Shown here piece after piece: positions 12,591-26,823 of a stretch of DNA of 64,000 nt (positions are counted from its first letter, which is position 1; each line of letters opens with the position of its first letter). A model generated the notes under the pieces. The model was not told the DNA's origin. It did not search any database and was given only the letters and a program-made list of their open reading frames with translations. The DNA is taken from positions 26,975,659 through 27,039,658 of the forward strand of contig CM119264.1 of NCBI GenBank assembly GCA_051294375.1, written 5' to 3'. This DNA is from Paraspadella gotoi. Taxonomy: Eukaryota; Chaetognatha. The translations under genes and the position numbers were made by a program.

Positions 12591-12883
12591 CGGAATATCA
12601 TGTTACGTATTTGAGATTAGACTTAATACAGTTTACTACTGATTATATTTTTGATATTTCGCCATTGGCCACTATAAATAATCTATGAAAATCACCTTCC
12701 AACATGCTCTGACTCACCACGCGCCGTATGAAAATCACCCACCTTTCTCCCTTAAAATCACCAGGGACCCAATTCACCTACCTCATTCCTCAAACTCACC
12801 CCGCACCCGAAAATCGCCTCCTCTTCCAGATGTCAAGCCAAATAAAACTGAAGGACGAGATGTGGTCGAAAAAATCCCTTCCG

Positions 12884-12992
12884 AGGGAGAGAGAGAGAGA
12901 GATTAGAAGAGAGAGTAGAGAGAGAGAGATGAGAGAGACGAGAGAGATGAGAGATGAAGAGAGAGAGAGAAGAGGAGAGAGAGAGAGACCAG
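12884..12992. repeat. Imperfect (GA)n tract
   Basis: GAGA runs interrupted by GATGAG and GAAGAG words over ~110 bp. Confidence 0.9.
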
Positions 12993-13307
12993 GACAGTGA
13001 GAGTGAAAGGTACTCGAGTTCCGTTGGTTTTTCAATTCTCGGTTCGGAGAAAAATTGACTAGGTAAATTCAAATTTAGAACTTATTTAAAACTAATCGTT
13101 TAATCTTCTTATTGTCGTAATTGTCAAATTGTCTTTTTTTATTTCAGAAAAAAAAAAAAAACACAAAAAAAAAAACAGAAAAAAAACAAAAAGAAAAAAT
13201 TATATTATTACAACAGTTCCTAAAACTTATGCTCTCGGTTAAATTTCTGCAGTCTACCTGCAAATTCTCATCTTCGCTTAATTAGGGTAGAATCTTTTTC
13301 CTTGACG

Positions 13308-13308
13308 A

Positions 13309-13388
<80 letters not shown>

Positions 13389-13612
13389 CGATTTCTCTTC
13401 CAACATTTTTCTGTTACCCTTCAAAGGCATCTTTCTCACCCAGCTTCCTGGGAAGATAGATGAGATGGAGAAGAGAGGAGAGAGAGAGAGAGAGTGAAGA
13501 GAGGAGAGAGAGACTGAGATGATGAGAGAGAGAGACGAGAGATGAGAGAGAGAGAGAGAGACATGAAGAGGAGAGAGAGAGACGACGAGAGAGAGGAGAG
13601 AGATGAAGACGA
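13308..13612. repeat. (CT)n array followed by GA-rich array
   Basis: A nearly pure CT array at 13,310-13,385 and an interrupted GA array at 13,473-13,610, 90 bp apart and on opposite strands. Together they could fold back on each other. Confidence 0.9.
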
Positions 13613-13712
13613 AGAACGAAGTAATGAGGGGCCAGAGCCGAGCCACGCCAAACCGAAATCAGACCCACAGATTTTTTTTTGATGTTGTCAGCGGAATCAT
13701 TCTCTCTTCTTT

Positions 13713-14495
13713 NNNNNNNNNNNNNNNNNNNNNNNNNGGTAAGGTTATGGGAAAATGATGACAAGAAGTGTTGTTGGGAATAGCTACTAGGTAATGTACC
13801 GTAATGGTTGAAATTTGGAAGAAGAACCAGCGGGTAAGTGAAAAATTTGGAAAAAGAAGTAAAGAATAAAGGAAAGTAAAAAAATTAAGGAAAGAAAGAA
13901 AGAAAAGTTGGAGAGAAGAGAGTGGAAAGGTCATGGGGAGAAAAGAAATGGAAAGGTGAAGCGAAAAGAAAATCAGATTTGGAAATTAAACGTTTGAGGT
14001 GAAATTGTGATCGGAAGGAGAGAAAGAATTGTGGTCAATGGTCAATATGTGGGTGAGGAGAGACGGACGTGGGGTGAATGAAGACGGTCTTGGGGTGAGG
14101 CGTGGGATCGAGGAGTTAACCGAGTTACTTGTGCAGCGGACGGGAAGTGGAAACTGAAAGGGACGAAGCGAAAGAAGTGGAAAAGATAATGGAAAGGGGA
14201 TGGAAACTAGAAGGGAAAAGTGAATGGAAACGTCAGTAGAAAATGAAATTAAAACAGGAGTGGAAAAGGGAGTGAAAACTAGAGAGGAAAAAGTAGGAGA
14301 AAAAATAGATTGTCGAAGAGTCTGTATACGGTGAATGATGCCGTGACTAATTCGAGTAAAGACGACGATGAAGTAGGGACAAATCAACAGTGATATTCCA
14401 AACGGACGATCCAGACATTAGAATCAACTTGGGCCTAAATTTCTTTCATCCCGTTTTCTGGAATGTCAAAAGGACGCTGTTAATGGATAGAGATG

Positions 14496-14538
<43 letters not shown>

Positions 14539-15124
14539 GAGAATTGCGATGAAATTTTGGCCTAAAAATTNNNNNNNNNNATATAGATATTTATGACGAA
14601 TACAACCAAAAAAATCTTTAGCAATCAAGTATTAACATTTTGCCGTAAACACTCGATCTCAATTTAACATTGGTTCTCGTCAGAGAAACTCGGGGTTTTT
14701 CAAATAAATATCGGAATCTCCACCGATGGCGCTAATGACGCTAATGGCGCTGAAGACGCAATCGACGCTAATCTCGAGCCAAACCCACTTTTCACTACGT
14801 CTTTGAGCGAGAAGCGGAGAGAGAGAAAAGTGCGTTGTGCTGTGTTGTGCGCACATTATTGCTATCATTTGTGACTAGCATTTGTATCGGTCGCGCTCCA
14901 AGGCAGCCNNNNNNNNNNNNNNNNNNNNNNNNNNNNNNNNNNNNNNNNNNNNNNNNNNNNNNNNNNNNNNNNNNNNNNNNNNNNNNNNNNNNNNNNNNNN
15001 NNNNNNNNNNNNNNNNNNNNNNNNNNNNNNNNNNNNNNNNNNNNNNNNNNNNNNNNNNNNNNNNNNNNNNNNNNNNNNNNNNNNNNNNNNNNNNNNNNNN
15101 NNNNNNNNNNNNNNNNNNNNNNNN
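13713..15124. other. Gap-bearing non-coding stretch
   Basis: Gaps at 13,713-13,737 (25 N), 14,571-14,580 (10 N) and 14,909-15,124 (216 N). Between them the DNA is purine-rich on the plus strand (13,740-14,380) with a short (GA)n at 14,500-14,535. At 14,724-14,775 there is a small repeat of GGCGCTAATGAC-like words. No gene recognised. Confidence 0.7.
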
Positions 15125-15217
15125 ACTGGCGTCGCCAAACTCTCACCGCTGGCGTGAACATCAAAGAAGACAACAGATTGTGAAGAGGAAACCACGGCGA
15201 TGACGGCTGAGGTGGCT

Positions 15218-15312
15218 GTGGGCGTCGTGGTGGGCGACGTTGGCGGCTTTGTGGGCGTCGTTGTGGGCGACGTTAGCGGCGTTGCCGGCGTTTCCGGCGG
15301 GTTCGGCGTCTG
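15218..15312 (+). repeat. 33-bp GC-rich minisatellite
   Basis: Two full units and a degenerate third unit built on GTGGGCGTCG, TGGGCGACGTT and GGCGG words, about 33 bp per unit. It stays open in the frame starting at 15,200 (Val/Gly-rich) and also on the minus strand (Ala/His/Asn-rich); neither is supported as a gene. Confidence 0.75.
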
Positions 15313-15444
15313 TGGTAACAGATGTTCCGACTCGGCAAAAAAAAAATCCCTGAATCGAAAATATCATCTTTTTTTTTCAGCGAAACTCGAGTTCAAATCC
15401 GCAGAGAGACTTTTTCTTTTCCCGTTCGAGATACGAATCGAAAT

Positions 15445-15515
15445 CCGCCGCCGGATTCCTCCGTCGGTCTTCCGCCGCCGGATTCCTCCGCCGGTCTTCC
15501 GCCGCCGGATTTTCG
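15445..15515 (+). repeat. 27-bp GC-rich minisatellite
   Basis: Two complete 27-bp units and a partial third, each starting CCGCCGCCGGATT and continuing CCTCCG-CGGTCTT. The unit length is a multiple of three, so frames stay open across it. Confidence 0.85.
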
Positions 15516-15704
15516 ACGACGCCGAGAATTTATAATAATTCCGTTTATGAGTTGAGGATTTTTCTCGTTTGTCTCAGAATTAAGAAGATTTAATCTTGTT
15601 GCGACTTTCGCTTCGTCTTTATCAAGATTTGGATTCTCCCTTTCAGGTCATCTGTTTCGTTTATGATCCAAAGAAAAGATTTTCTATCGATGAATTGAAT
15701 TTTT

Positions 15705-17630
15705 GTTCAATTGGTATATAAATTGTTACAACCAATAGAAAATTTGTTTATTGATTCCACAAATAAGCCATTTGGATTGGATAATGGATGGGCGAGAGTG
15801 ATTGGTGAATTAAGGTCTTCTTCAATTTTACATTGAAATAAAAATGGAAAACCATGCAATCTATCAATCAAACTCAATCACTTTTTTAAAATCACACATT
15901 CACTATAATCATCTTTTTACATACTCTCTTTGACAATCAATACAAATTTCTGCAATCGTTTTGGTTCCTTTATTTTATTACTGCAAATATTTGTTTTTTA
16001 TTTTTTTAATTACGCGTTCCATAAATGCCTATGTATCTGTGTTGGCCGCGCGGTCCCTTCGCGTTTTGGATCGCAAAATGCAAGCTTCTTCCCTGCGGTC
16101 CTGGATTGCGGGCGCTGACCAATACCGTCGAGAGATATTGAAGATATATTCTACCTTTTTTACCGCGGTTTCCGCGCGCACCATTGAGGAAACGCGTTGG
16201 TCGTCGTATATGAGTTGTATTTGATCTTGTAAAAACGGACGGCCAACCGTTTCAAACCCCAGTAGGAGGTTATTTTTATTTGCGATGCACGAATGTTTTA
16301 CTTGTTTTTAACTTGTTTTTACTCTGCTTTGTAACTTGTTTACAGTTTTTAATGGTTTTTAAGTGATTTAATACGTTATTTCGTGCCTTTTATTGAGACC
16401 AATACATTTATTTTACCCTCCTAACCTTCGAATTCGTGCCGAGAAAAATTAGGTTATCTTGAGTACAAATGAAGAGAATGACGCTATTTATTAAAAAAAT
16501 AAAAACGAAATAAAAAAAAGAAGTACCCAGATACACAACACATCGCGTTATTCAGTTTTGATTCGACAGAAATTCTCTCGCCAATTGTCCAACGTCCGTT
16601 CTCTCCTCTTAATAATCTCCCAATTCCCCAGTCACTTATTTTCCTTTTTGCCTAAAAGCCCAATCGTTCCGCAAATCTGTTTGCTCGTTGGAATCAACCA
16701 CCTCAGTGTGCCGCGCCGAAATCTCCCCGCCATCTGTCCAATTCTCTCTGCACTCGAGACTATTTTTTCCTCGCGAGAATTTCTTGAAATTCCCGCCAAA
16801 AGTACGTGGAATTCCGAGAGATTCTGGAAGTGGGAGGAGGGGTGTGACTGTTGAGGAGACGCACGGCGGTCTGTTGTGAGGAGGAGTGGTGCGGCGTACA
16901 GCAGCGGGTTAGAGCATTGAATAACCGTTGACCTGTGGAGTTGACATCTTAGACAGGTAATTGCTGGTTCGTGGCGGAGGCAAGGCCAAAAAAATGGGTG
17001 CAACCACAGCAGCAGAATTGAAAAAAACAAATATGAAGAATTCTAGGAGCGATTCTGTTGACTTTTGCGCGAAATCCAGGGGCGAATCAAAAGGAACTTA
17101 AACTGGATCCAAAATGAAAAGCAGAATATTATATGCCCTCGGAGGAAATTAAATACCTGTCGTTGAGAAAAAGATGAAGTGAGGAAGTGAGATCATTTTT
17201 ACAGTAAGTTAAAAGTAGTTTAATGTAGGCCTTATGCCATTTTTAGGGATTATACCCTTGTAAAGCAATGAAATTTTTAATTAAAGGCCTGTGACACCAA
17301 GTTTGTTCAATCGAAAACAATTCCTGTTCTCCATATTCCAAATTTTTTATTCTTTTCTTTTTTTTCTTTTGTTCCACGCTCGATCGGCGTTCGACATCGA
17401 TTATTATTAATTTATTCAATATCTTACGCAATCCAATTCTTCTCTTTGTTTTTTTTTTTTTTTTCATTTCTTCAAACGAAGGAGAAACGATGACACGACA
17501 TTTGTTTTTTTTTTTCTCGATTTACATCGTCAGCTTCTTACCGACTTCCGAGAGATTCGCCTGGCGACTTTTCTCACATCTCTTTCATCAACGAGTGTTG
17601 CTACTCTCTCCCTTCTATCTCTTCTCTCTC

Positions 17631-17708
<78 letters not shown>

Positions 17709-17933
17709 GATTATTCAGTCTTCTAACAAAAGATCTCGATTTAAGAGGAAAAGGGAGGAGGGGGAGTTAAGAAGAAGGGTCGAGGGAAAGGGGGCGCAGA
17801 CCATTAGCGCGGATGGTTCGACCACCATTCCGTAGATGGAGCGAGGATTCCTCCGATTGTTTTTATTGTCTTTTCCTCTCTCGTTGTTATTCCACGCAGA
17901 GACGAAGGAATCATTTTCCCCTTCCGCGCCTTC
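15705..17933 (+). repeat. Palindrome P1, left arm (~2.2 kb)
   Basis: This arm reappears in reverse complement at 17,959-20,315, with a 25-N gap as the only spacer. In the outer part (about 15,930-16,600 against 19,410-20,100) the arms look identical: two open frames of 62 and 87 codons are the same residue for residue in both. In the inner part (about 16,610 to the gap) they differ by many single-base indels and some mismatches. The arm contains a (TC)n array at about 17,619-17,706 that mirrors the (GA)n array in the other arm. No protein gene is supported inside. Confidence 0.9.
16895..16985 (+). other. tRNA-like segment, possible SINE or tRNA pseudogene
   Basis: An A-box-like stretch, GCAGCGGGTTAGAGCA, is followed about 50 bp later by a B-box-like GGTTCGTGGCGG. 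The mirror copy near 19,050-19,140 keeps both boxes with indels. No cloverleaf can be drawn with confidence, and the sequence is unlike the SINE at 5455. Confidence 0.3.
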
Positions 17934-17958
17934 NNNNNNNNNNNNNNNNNNNNNNNNN
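17934..17958. other. 25-N gap at the centre of palindrome P1
   Basis: Exactly 25 N, placed at the symmetry axis of two inverted arms. Confidence 0.97.
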
Positions 17959-18363
17959 CAGTTTAATCCTTAATTTCTTCAGCCAACGTCAATTTTTTTT
18001 TTTTTAACTCGAGTCTAAAAATATTAAGTCACGTCCTTTCGACTTGGAGTTTCCAAAGAACGCTAAGTAGAGGGGGGGCGGCGGTGGAGGGGGGGCGGTT
18101 GGAAAGAGGGGTTGATTCGGGGGGGGGCGTGGGGAGCTAGAAGGCGCGGAAGGGGAAAATGAATTCCTTCGTCTACTGCGTGGAATAACAACGAGAGAGG
18201 AAAGACAATAAAACAATCGGAGGAATCCTCGCTCCATCTACGGAATGGTGGTCGAACATCCGCGCTAATGGTCTGCGCCCCCTTTCCCTCGACCCTTCTT
18301 CTTAACTCCCCCTCCTCCCTTTTCCTCTTAAATCGAGATCTTTTGTTAGAAGACTGAATAATC

Positions 18364-18455
<92 letters not shown>

Positions 18456-20315
18456 AGAGAGAGAACTCGTTGAGAAAGAGATGTAGAAAAAGTCGCCAGG
18501 CGACATCTCTCGGAAGTCGTAAGAAGCTGACGATGAAATCGGAAAAAAAAAAACAAATGTCGTGTCATCGTTTCTCCTTCGTTTGAAGGAAATGAAAAAA
18601 AAAAAAAAAACAAAGGAGAATTGGATGCGTAAGATATTGAATAAATTAATAATAATCGATGTCGAACGCCGATCGAGCGTGGAAACAAAAGAAAAAAAAG
18701 AAAAGAAAAAAAATTTGGAATATGGAGAACAAGGAATTGTTTCGATTGAACAAAACTTGTGTCACAGCCTTAATTAAAAATTTCATTGCTTTACAAGGAG
18801 TATAATCCTAAAAATGGCATAAGCCACATTAAACTACTTTTAACTTACTTAAAAATGATCTCACTTTCCTCACTTTCATCTTTTTTCAAAACGACAGGAT
18901 TTTAATTTCCTCCGAGGGCATAAATATTTCTCTTTTCATTTTGGATCCATTTAAGTTCTTTTGATTCCCCCTGGATTCGCCAAAAGTCAACAGAATCGCT
19001 CCTAGAATTTTCCATATTTTTTTTTTCAATTCTGCTGCATGTGCGGCACCCATTTTTTGGCCTTCCCCCCCGAACCGCATTGTCTAAGATTCAACTCCAC
19101 AGCAACGGTTATTCAATCTCTAACCCGCTGCTTACCCCGCACACTCTACTCACAAAGACCCAGTGGTCGTCCTCAACAGTCAACACCCTCCTCCCACTTT
19201 TCCAGAATCCTCGGAATTCCACGACTTTTGGCGGGAATTTCGAAATCTCGCGAGAAAAAAGTCTCGAGGTGCAGAGAGAATTGGAACAGATGGCGGGGGA
19301 GAATTCGCGCGGCCACCTGGCAGGTGGTTTGATTCCAACGAGCAAACGATTTTGGCGGAACGATGGGGCGTTTTAGGCAAAAAGGAAATAAGTGACTGGG
19401 GAATTGGGAAGAATATTAAGAGGAGAGAACGGACGTTGGACAATTGGCGAGAGAATTTCTGTCGAATCAAAACTGAATAACGCGATGTGTTGTGTATCTG
19501 GGTACTTCTTTTTTTTATTTCGTTTTTATTTTTTTAATAAATAGCGTCATTCTCTTCATTTGTACTCAAGATAACCTAATTTTTCTCGGCACGAATTCGA
19601 AGGTTAGGAGGGTAAAATAAATGTATTGGTCTCAATAAAAGGCACGAAATAACGTATTAAATCACTTAAAAACCATTAAAAACTGTAAACAAGTTACAAA
19701 GCAGAGTAAAAACAAGTTAAAAACAAGTAAAACATTCGTGCATCGCAAATAAAAATAACCTCCTACTGGGGTTTGAAACGGTTGGCCGTCCGTTTTTACA
19801 AGATCAAATACAACTCATATACGACGACCAACGCGTTTCCTCAATGGTGCGCGCGGAAACCGCGGTAAAAAAGGTAGAATATATCTTCAATATCTCTCGA
19901 CGGTATTGGTCAGCGCCCGCAATCCAGGACCGCAGGGAAGAAGCTTGCATTTTGCGATCCAAAACGCGAAGGGACCGCGCGGCCAACACAGATACATAGG
20001 CATTTATGGAACGCGTAATTAAAAAAATAAAAAACAAATATTTGCAGTAATAAAATAAAGGAACCAAAACGATTGCAGAAATTTGTATTGATTGTCAAAG
20101 AGAGTATGTAAAAAGATGATTATAGTGAATGTGTGATTTTAAAAAAGTGATTGAGTTTGATTGATAGATTGCATGGTTTTCATTTTTATTCAATGTAAAA
20201 TTGAAGAAGACCTTAATTCACCAATCACTCTCGCCAGTCCATTATCCAATCTAAATGGCTTATTTGTGGAATCAATAAACAAATTTTCTATTGTTGTAAC
20301 ATTTATAAACCAATT
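17959..20315 (-). repeat. Palindrome P1, right arm (~2.36 kb)
   Basis: Reverse complement of the left arm. Similarity ends near 20,315, where the unique flank begins; on the left it ends near 15,705. It includes a (GA)n array at about 18,365-18,451. The small length difference between arms comes from scattered indels. Confidence 0.9.
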
Positions 20316-21704
20316 CAAATTAGATAAATGGACCAAACATTTTGTTCATGTTATGCAATACCCGTACAGAATTTGATCATTCATTTACACATTTAGAAGT
20401 CATCAACCCTTTATCAACCCTTTATAGGAACATAAACCTCAGGGAATTTTCTAACTCATGAAATGAACAAATATTAATCACATTCAGTCAGTTAAGGGTT
20501 ATAACAATTTTTTTCATTTCACTCATATTGAAATCCGTGTAATATAATTTATACAAAAATATAACAGAAACATATGTCTCCCCTTAACCGACGACGAAAA
20601 CTTACGAAAAACTCGACAAACGATTTCTATCGGTTTTTCCCATTGAATAAACATCGCGACTGAGTGCGAATTTCGTCTGCGTCCGCGTGCGACAGCGAGC
20701 GACTGCGAACGAACGCGTGCGACTGCGTACGCTATTGCACGACTTCCAGATGCTCGAGAAAATATAACAATTAAATTTCTTTCTTTTTTTAACCTCAACC
20801 AGGCAACGTTTCCTTATTCCATCAATTTACGTCTCATAAACTGACAAAAAACCAAGATTGGCCGAACTTGCACTTTTCCGCCCCTATGAGTCAGTAGTAA
20901 CTCTGCTTCAAAGGGACACTTTGCTTCAATCATGCAATTCGCTTATTCATCTAGATTTCTCTTTTTATACCATCCGACCACCCTTCCTTTTGTCCATAGT
21001 CAAATGGGTACCATTCCGGATTGATAGGGCCAGTAAAGGGTAGTAAAAATCATAAATTTAACTAAAATCTAAATTCTAAAAGTGAGGAATGAACAACAAC
21101 AACACTAATGAACATTATTGTATTAAAAAATGTATTTTAAATGTTGAAATTTACCCTATAAATGTTAAAGGTTTATTGCAAATTTGGATTTGTCATGAAA
21201 AGTTGTTATAAAGAAATATAAGTCTTTTTAAAAATTTTTTTAGTTGGTGAAAAATCAGAAAAACTGATAATTAAATTTTTTAAATTGTACGATTTTATAA
21301 GGTAAGTATTATATATAAATATAGCCTACTGCAAAATTTGAAAATAAAAAAGGAGGTCCTAGTTTATCACAATCATTACACCGTTTCCGTGAGAGGAGGA
21401 GGAGGAGGGAAGAAAGNNNNNNNNNNNNNNNNNNNNNNNNNATCTTTTTTTATTAATAAGCTATTCAACTTATAATAATTGACGTTTAAAAATTTCATAC
21501 GTCTTATTACGCGGTATTTACTGCTCTACGCCGAGTTTAGAGCCAACCAGCGAAAACTCTCGCTCATATCGAGACCCCTCCGCCCAGATGGCTAGGCTTC
21601 TACTCCAACCGAAGGAATCCTTGCTCTTTCGCTTTTCGATCGACTCTTCATTCTCATCACTAGAACGATCTTAAAGAATCTTTAAGCATACCGTACCGTA
21701 AATA
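20316..21704. other. Non-coding DNA with CpG-rich patch and 25-N gap
   Basis: AT-rich apart from 20,640-20,745, where short words such as GCGACTGCG and GCGTGCGAC recur. A 25-N gap lies at 21,417-21,441 after a GGA-rich tract. No gene recognised. Confidence 0.5.
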
Positions 21705-22480
21705 GCCTATCAGTACCTGCCGGCAGATTGTCCGCGCTTTGTCCTCTTCCAAATTGCAGACCCTTGGCGTTGCTCCACCCAAGGCCCTCTTCCGCTCTCT
21801 AATTGCATGTACCTCTGCTCTGTCGAGAGGTCTTCTGCCGTTCTCAAATTCAGAACCCTCTCACTCCACCCTCGGACATCGCTTCCGTTCCTACTAAATG
21901 CCCGGCGGCCATGTCGTCCCGCGACCGAAGTGCAGCGCTGCCTCTCGCCTGAAAATCGCGCCCTTGAATTGGCGCCGTCCCGCCAATTTGCCTCCAAGGC
22001 AAATGAGCCGACTTTCTGCCTCTCGGGTGAACTGGGAGGGGTGGGTGGAGGGGAGGAGGAGGAAGAGGAGGGATTCGAGAGGAAACGACGACGGAGGAAA
22101 AAGAAGAAGAAGAAGCAGAAGAAGAAGAAGAAGAAGAAGAAGAAGAAAGAAGAAGGATCGATTATCGACGACGAAGAGAGAAGAGGATTCCGAGATTTAT
22201 GTGACGTTTTTAGATTGCCGATAAGTGTGAATTATGCAAAAAGAAGACTATGATCCTTATCCTGCATTAGTTCATAACATAAATACTACAACAAGGGCAA
22301 CGAAAACACGACGTAACGACGACGACGACGACTACGACGACGACGACGACATTTTCGTTTGGGTCAGGGAAGATCTTAACCATTGATTTGTCCCATTCTG
22401 TTTTTTACACGAGACTGACGTGGCAGATTGGAGGAAGGAGGAGAGAGAGAAGAGAGAGAGAGAAGAGAGAGAGAGGAGAA
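21705..22480 (+). repeat. Direct duplication T, copy 1
   Basis: Matches 23,190-24,600 in the same orientation. It starts with about three imperfect 50-60 bp units built on CTCTTCC-CTC, CAAATTCAGACCCTCT and CTCCACCC. These are followed by shared blocks CGACCGAAGTG/CGACCGGAAGTG, CCCGCCAATTTGC, GGTGAACTGGGAGG, an AAG/GAA tract (about 22,095-22,150), GATAAGTGTGAATTATGC and GTTTGGGTCAGGGAA. It ends in a GA-rich tract. Frames open through it are low-complexity Lys/Arg runs and are not called as genes. Confidence 0.85.
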
Positions 22481-23179
22481 GAGATGAGAGGAAGAGGAAG
22501 GGAGGAAGGAAGAGGGGAGAAAGGAAGAGGAAGGGAGGAAGGAGGAGGGGAAAAAGGAAGAGGAAGGGAGGAAGGCAGGCGAGAGGAAGGAGATAAAAGA
22601 TAGCGAAATGGAGTAAGGGAAGAAAAAAAATTAAGGAGTAAAGTGGGAAGCATTAGAAATAAACAATGATAAAAGATAAAAGAAAAAGGATAAAGTATGA
22701 CAAGGATTAAATGATTAAGGATTCGATTAAATTATTTAATGATTAAATTATTTAAAGATTAAATGATTAAATGATTAAGGATTCGATTAAATTATTAAAT
22801 GATTAAATTATTTAATGATTAAATGATTAAATGATTAAAGATTCAATTAAAGCTTAAACAATTTCAAAGAAATAAAATGAAAAATTAAAAGGGGAAAAAG
22901 GAGGAAAAGGTTGAGCCTTATCCACTTTCTCATCATCCCTATTAAACTTACCTTCTCGACCGCGACCTCTTCTCTTTCTCCTTTCATCTTCTCTTGTTTC
23001 CTCTCATCTCATCTCTTGTTCTTTTGTTTCCCTCTCAGTTTTGATGTTTAACTTTTTCATTTGCATATTTCCTCCACTTTCTCTATCTCTTTCTCTCTCT
23101 CTCTCTTGGAACGATTATTTGATTGCTGGAGAGGGTGCGTTTATAGTAATGGAAGTTACCTAGCAAAAAAATATCTTAA
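22481..23179. other. Spacer between T copies
   Basis: GGA/GAA-rich DNA to about 22,600, then an AT-rich minisatellite (22,705-22,860), then CT-rich DNA to the 10-N gap at 23,180-23,189. No gene. Confidence 0.7.
22705..22860 (+). repeat. AT-rich minisatellite, ~62-68 bp unit
   Basis: About two and a half copies of a unit that starts GATTAAATGATTAAGGATTCG. Each unit is itself made of 7-8 bp ATTAAATG/ATTAAATT words. Confidence 0.85.
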
Positions 23180-23189
23180 NNNNNNNNNN

Positions 23190-24572
23190 TAGCTATTACC
23201 TCCGGGACCTTTTCCTCTCCAAATTCAGACCCTTCTGCTCCACCCAAGGCCCTCTTCGCTCCTATTCATACCCTCCTCCTGTCGAGGTCCTTCCGCTCCA
23301 ATTCAGACCCTCTCACTCCACCCGGGAACCTCTTCCGATCCTACTAAACCCGGCGCTTCGTCCCGCGACCGGAAGTGGCGCATGCTTCGCCTGAAAATCG
23401 CGCCTTAATTGGCGCCTTCCCGCCAATTTGCTCCAAGGGCAAAGAGCCGACCTTTTCTGACCTCCGGGTGAACTGGGAGGGGGGTGGAGGAGGAGGAGGA
23501 GGAGGAAGAGGAGGATGAGTAGGAAGACGACGACGAGGAAGAAGAAGAAGAAGAAGAAGAAGAAGAAGAAGAAGAAGAAGAAGAAGAAGAAGAAGAAGAA
23601 GAAGAAGAAGAAGACGATATCGACGACGAAGGAGAAGATGATTTCCAGATTTAGTGACGTTTTAATTGCGATAAGTGTGAATTATGCAAAAAGAAGACTA
23701 TGATCCTTATCCTGATAGTTCATAACAATAAATACTACAACAAGGGCAACGAAAAACGACGACGACGACGACGACTACGACGACGACGACGACCATTTTT
23801 CGTTTGGGTCAGGGAAATTCTAACCATTATTTTCCCATTTCTNNNNNNNNNNNNNNNNNNNNNNNNNNNNNNNNNNNNNNNNNNNNNNNNNNNNNNNNNN
23901 NNNNNNNNNNNNNNNNNNNNNNNNNNNNNNNNNNNNNNNNNNNNNNNNNNNNNNNNNNNNNNNNNNNNNNNNNNNNNNNNNNNNNNNNNNNNNNNNNNNN
24001 NNNNNNNNNNNNNNNNNNNNNNNNNNNNNNNNNNNNNNNNNNNNNNNNNNNNNNNNNNNNNNNNNNNNNNNNNNNNNNNNNNNNNNNNNNNNNNNNNNNN
24101 NNNNNNNNNNNNNNNNNNNNNNNNNNNNNNNNNNNNNNNNNNNNNNNNNNNNNNNNNNNNNNNNNNNNNNNNNNNNNNNNNNNNNNNNNNNNNNNNNNNN
24201 NNNNNNNNNNNNNNNNNNNNNNNNNNNNNNNNNNNNNNNNNNNNNNNNNNNNNNNNNNNNNNNNNNNNNNNNNNNNNNNNNNNNNNNNNNNNNNNNNNNN
24301 NNNNNNNNNNNNNNNNNNNNNNNNNNNNNNNNNNNNNNNNNNNNNNNNNNNNNNNNNNNNNNNNNNNNNNNNNNNNNNNNNNNNNNNNNNNNNNNNNNNN
24401 NNNNNNNNNNNNNNNNNNNNNNNNNNNNNNNNNNNNNNNNNNNNNNNNNNNNNNNNNNNNNNNNNNNNNNNNNNNNNNNNNNNNNNNNNNNNNNNNNNNN
24501 NNNNNNNNNNNNNNNNNNNNNNNNNNNNNNNNNNNTTTTCACGAGACATGACGTTGGCAGATTGAGAGGAGA

Positions 24573-24600
<28 letters not shown>
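23190..24600 (+). repeat. Direct duplication T, copy 2, with internal gap
   Basis: Second copy of the sequence at 21,705-22,480, with scattered indels. Its GAA array (23,536-23,612) is longer than in copy 1. A gap of 693 N (23,843-24,535) sits between CCCATTTCT and TTTTCACGAGACATGACG; in copy 1 the matching flanks are only a few bases apart, so the gap has no counterpart there. Confidence 0.85.
23536..23612 (+). repeat. (GAA)n microsatellite
   Basis: About 25 pure GAA triplets; expanded relative to the equivalent tract in the first T copy. Confidence 0.95.
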
Positions 24601-24603
<3 letters not shown>

Positions 24604-24709
24604 TGAGAGAGAGAGAAGAGGTGAGAGAGAGAGAGAAGAGAGAGAGGAGAGAGAGAGAGAGAGAGAGAAGAGAGAGAGAAGGAGAGAGGAGAGAGAAGAG
24701 AAGAGAGCG

Positions 24710-24743
<34 letters not shown>

Positions 24744-24755
24744 AGGAGAGAGATG
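24557..24755. repeat. Interrupted (GA)n tract
   Basis: GA runs broken by GAAGAG and GAGGAG words over ~200 bp; forms the end of T copy 2. Confidence 0.9.
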
Positions 24756-26823
<2,068 letters not shown>

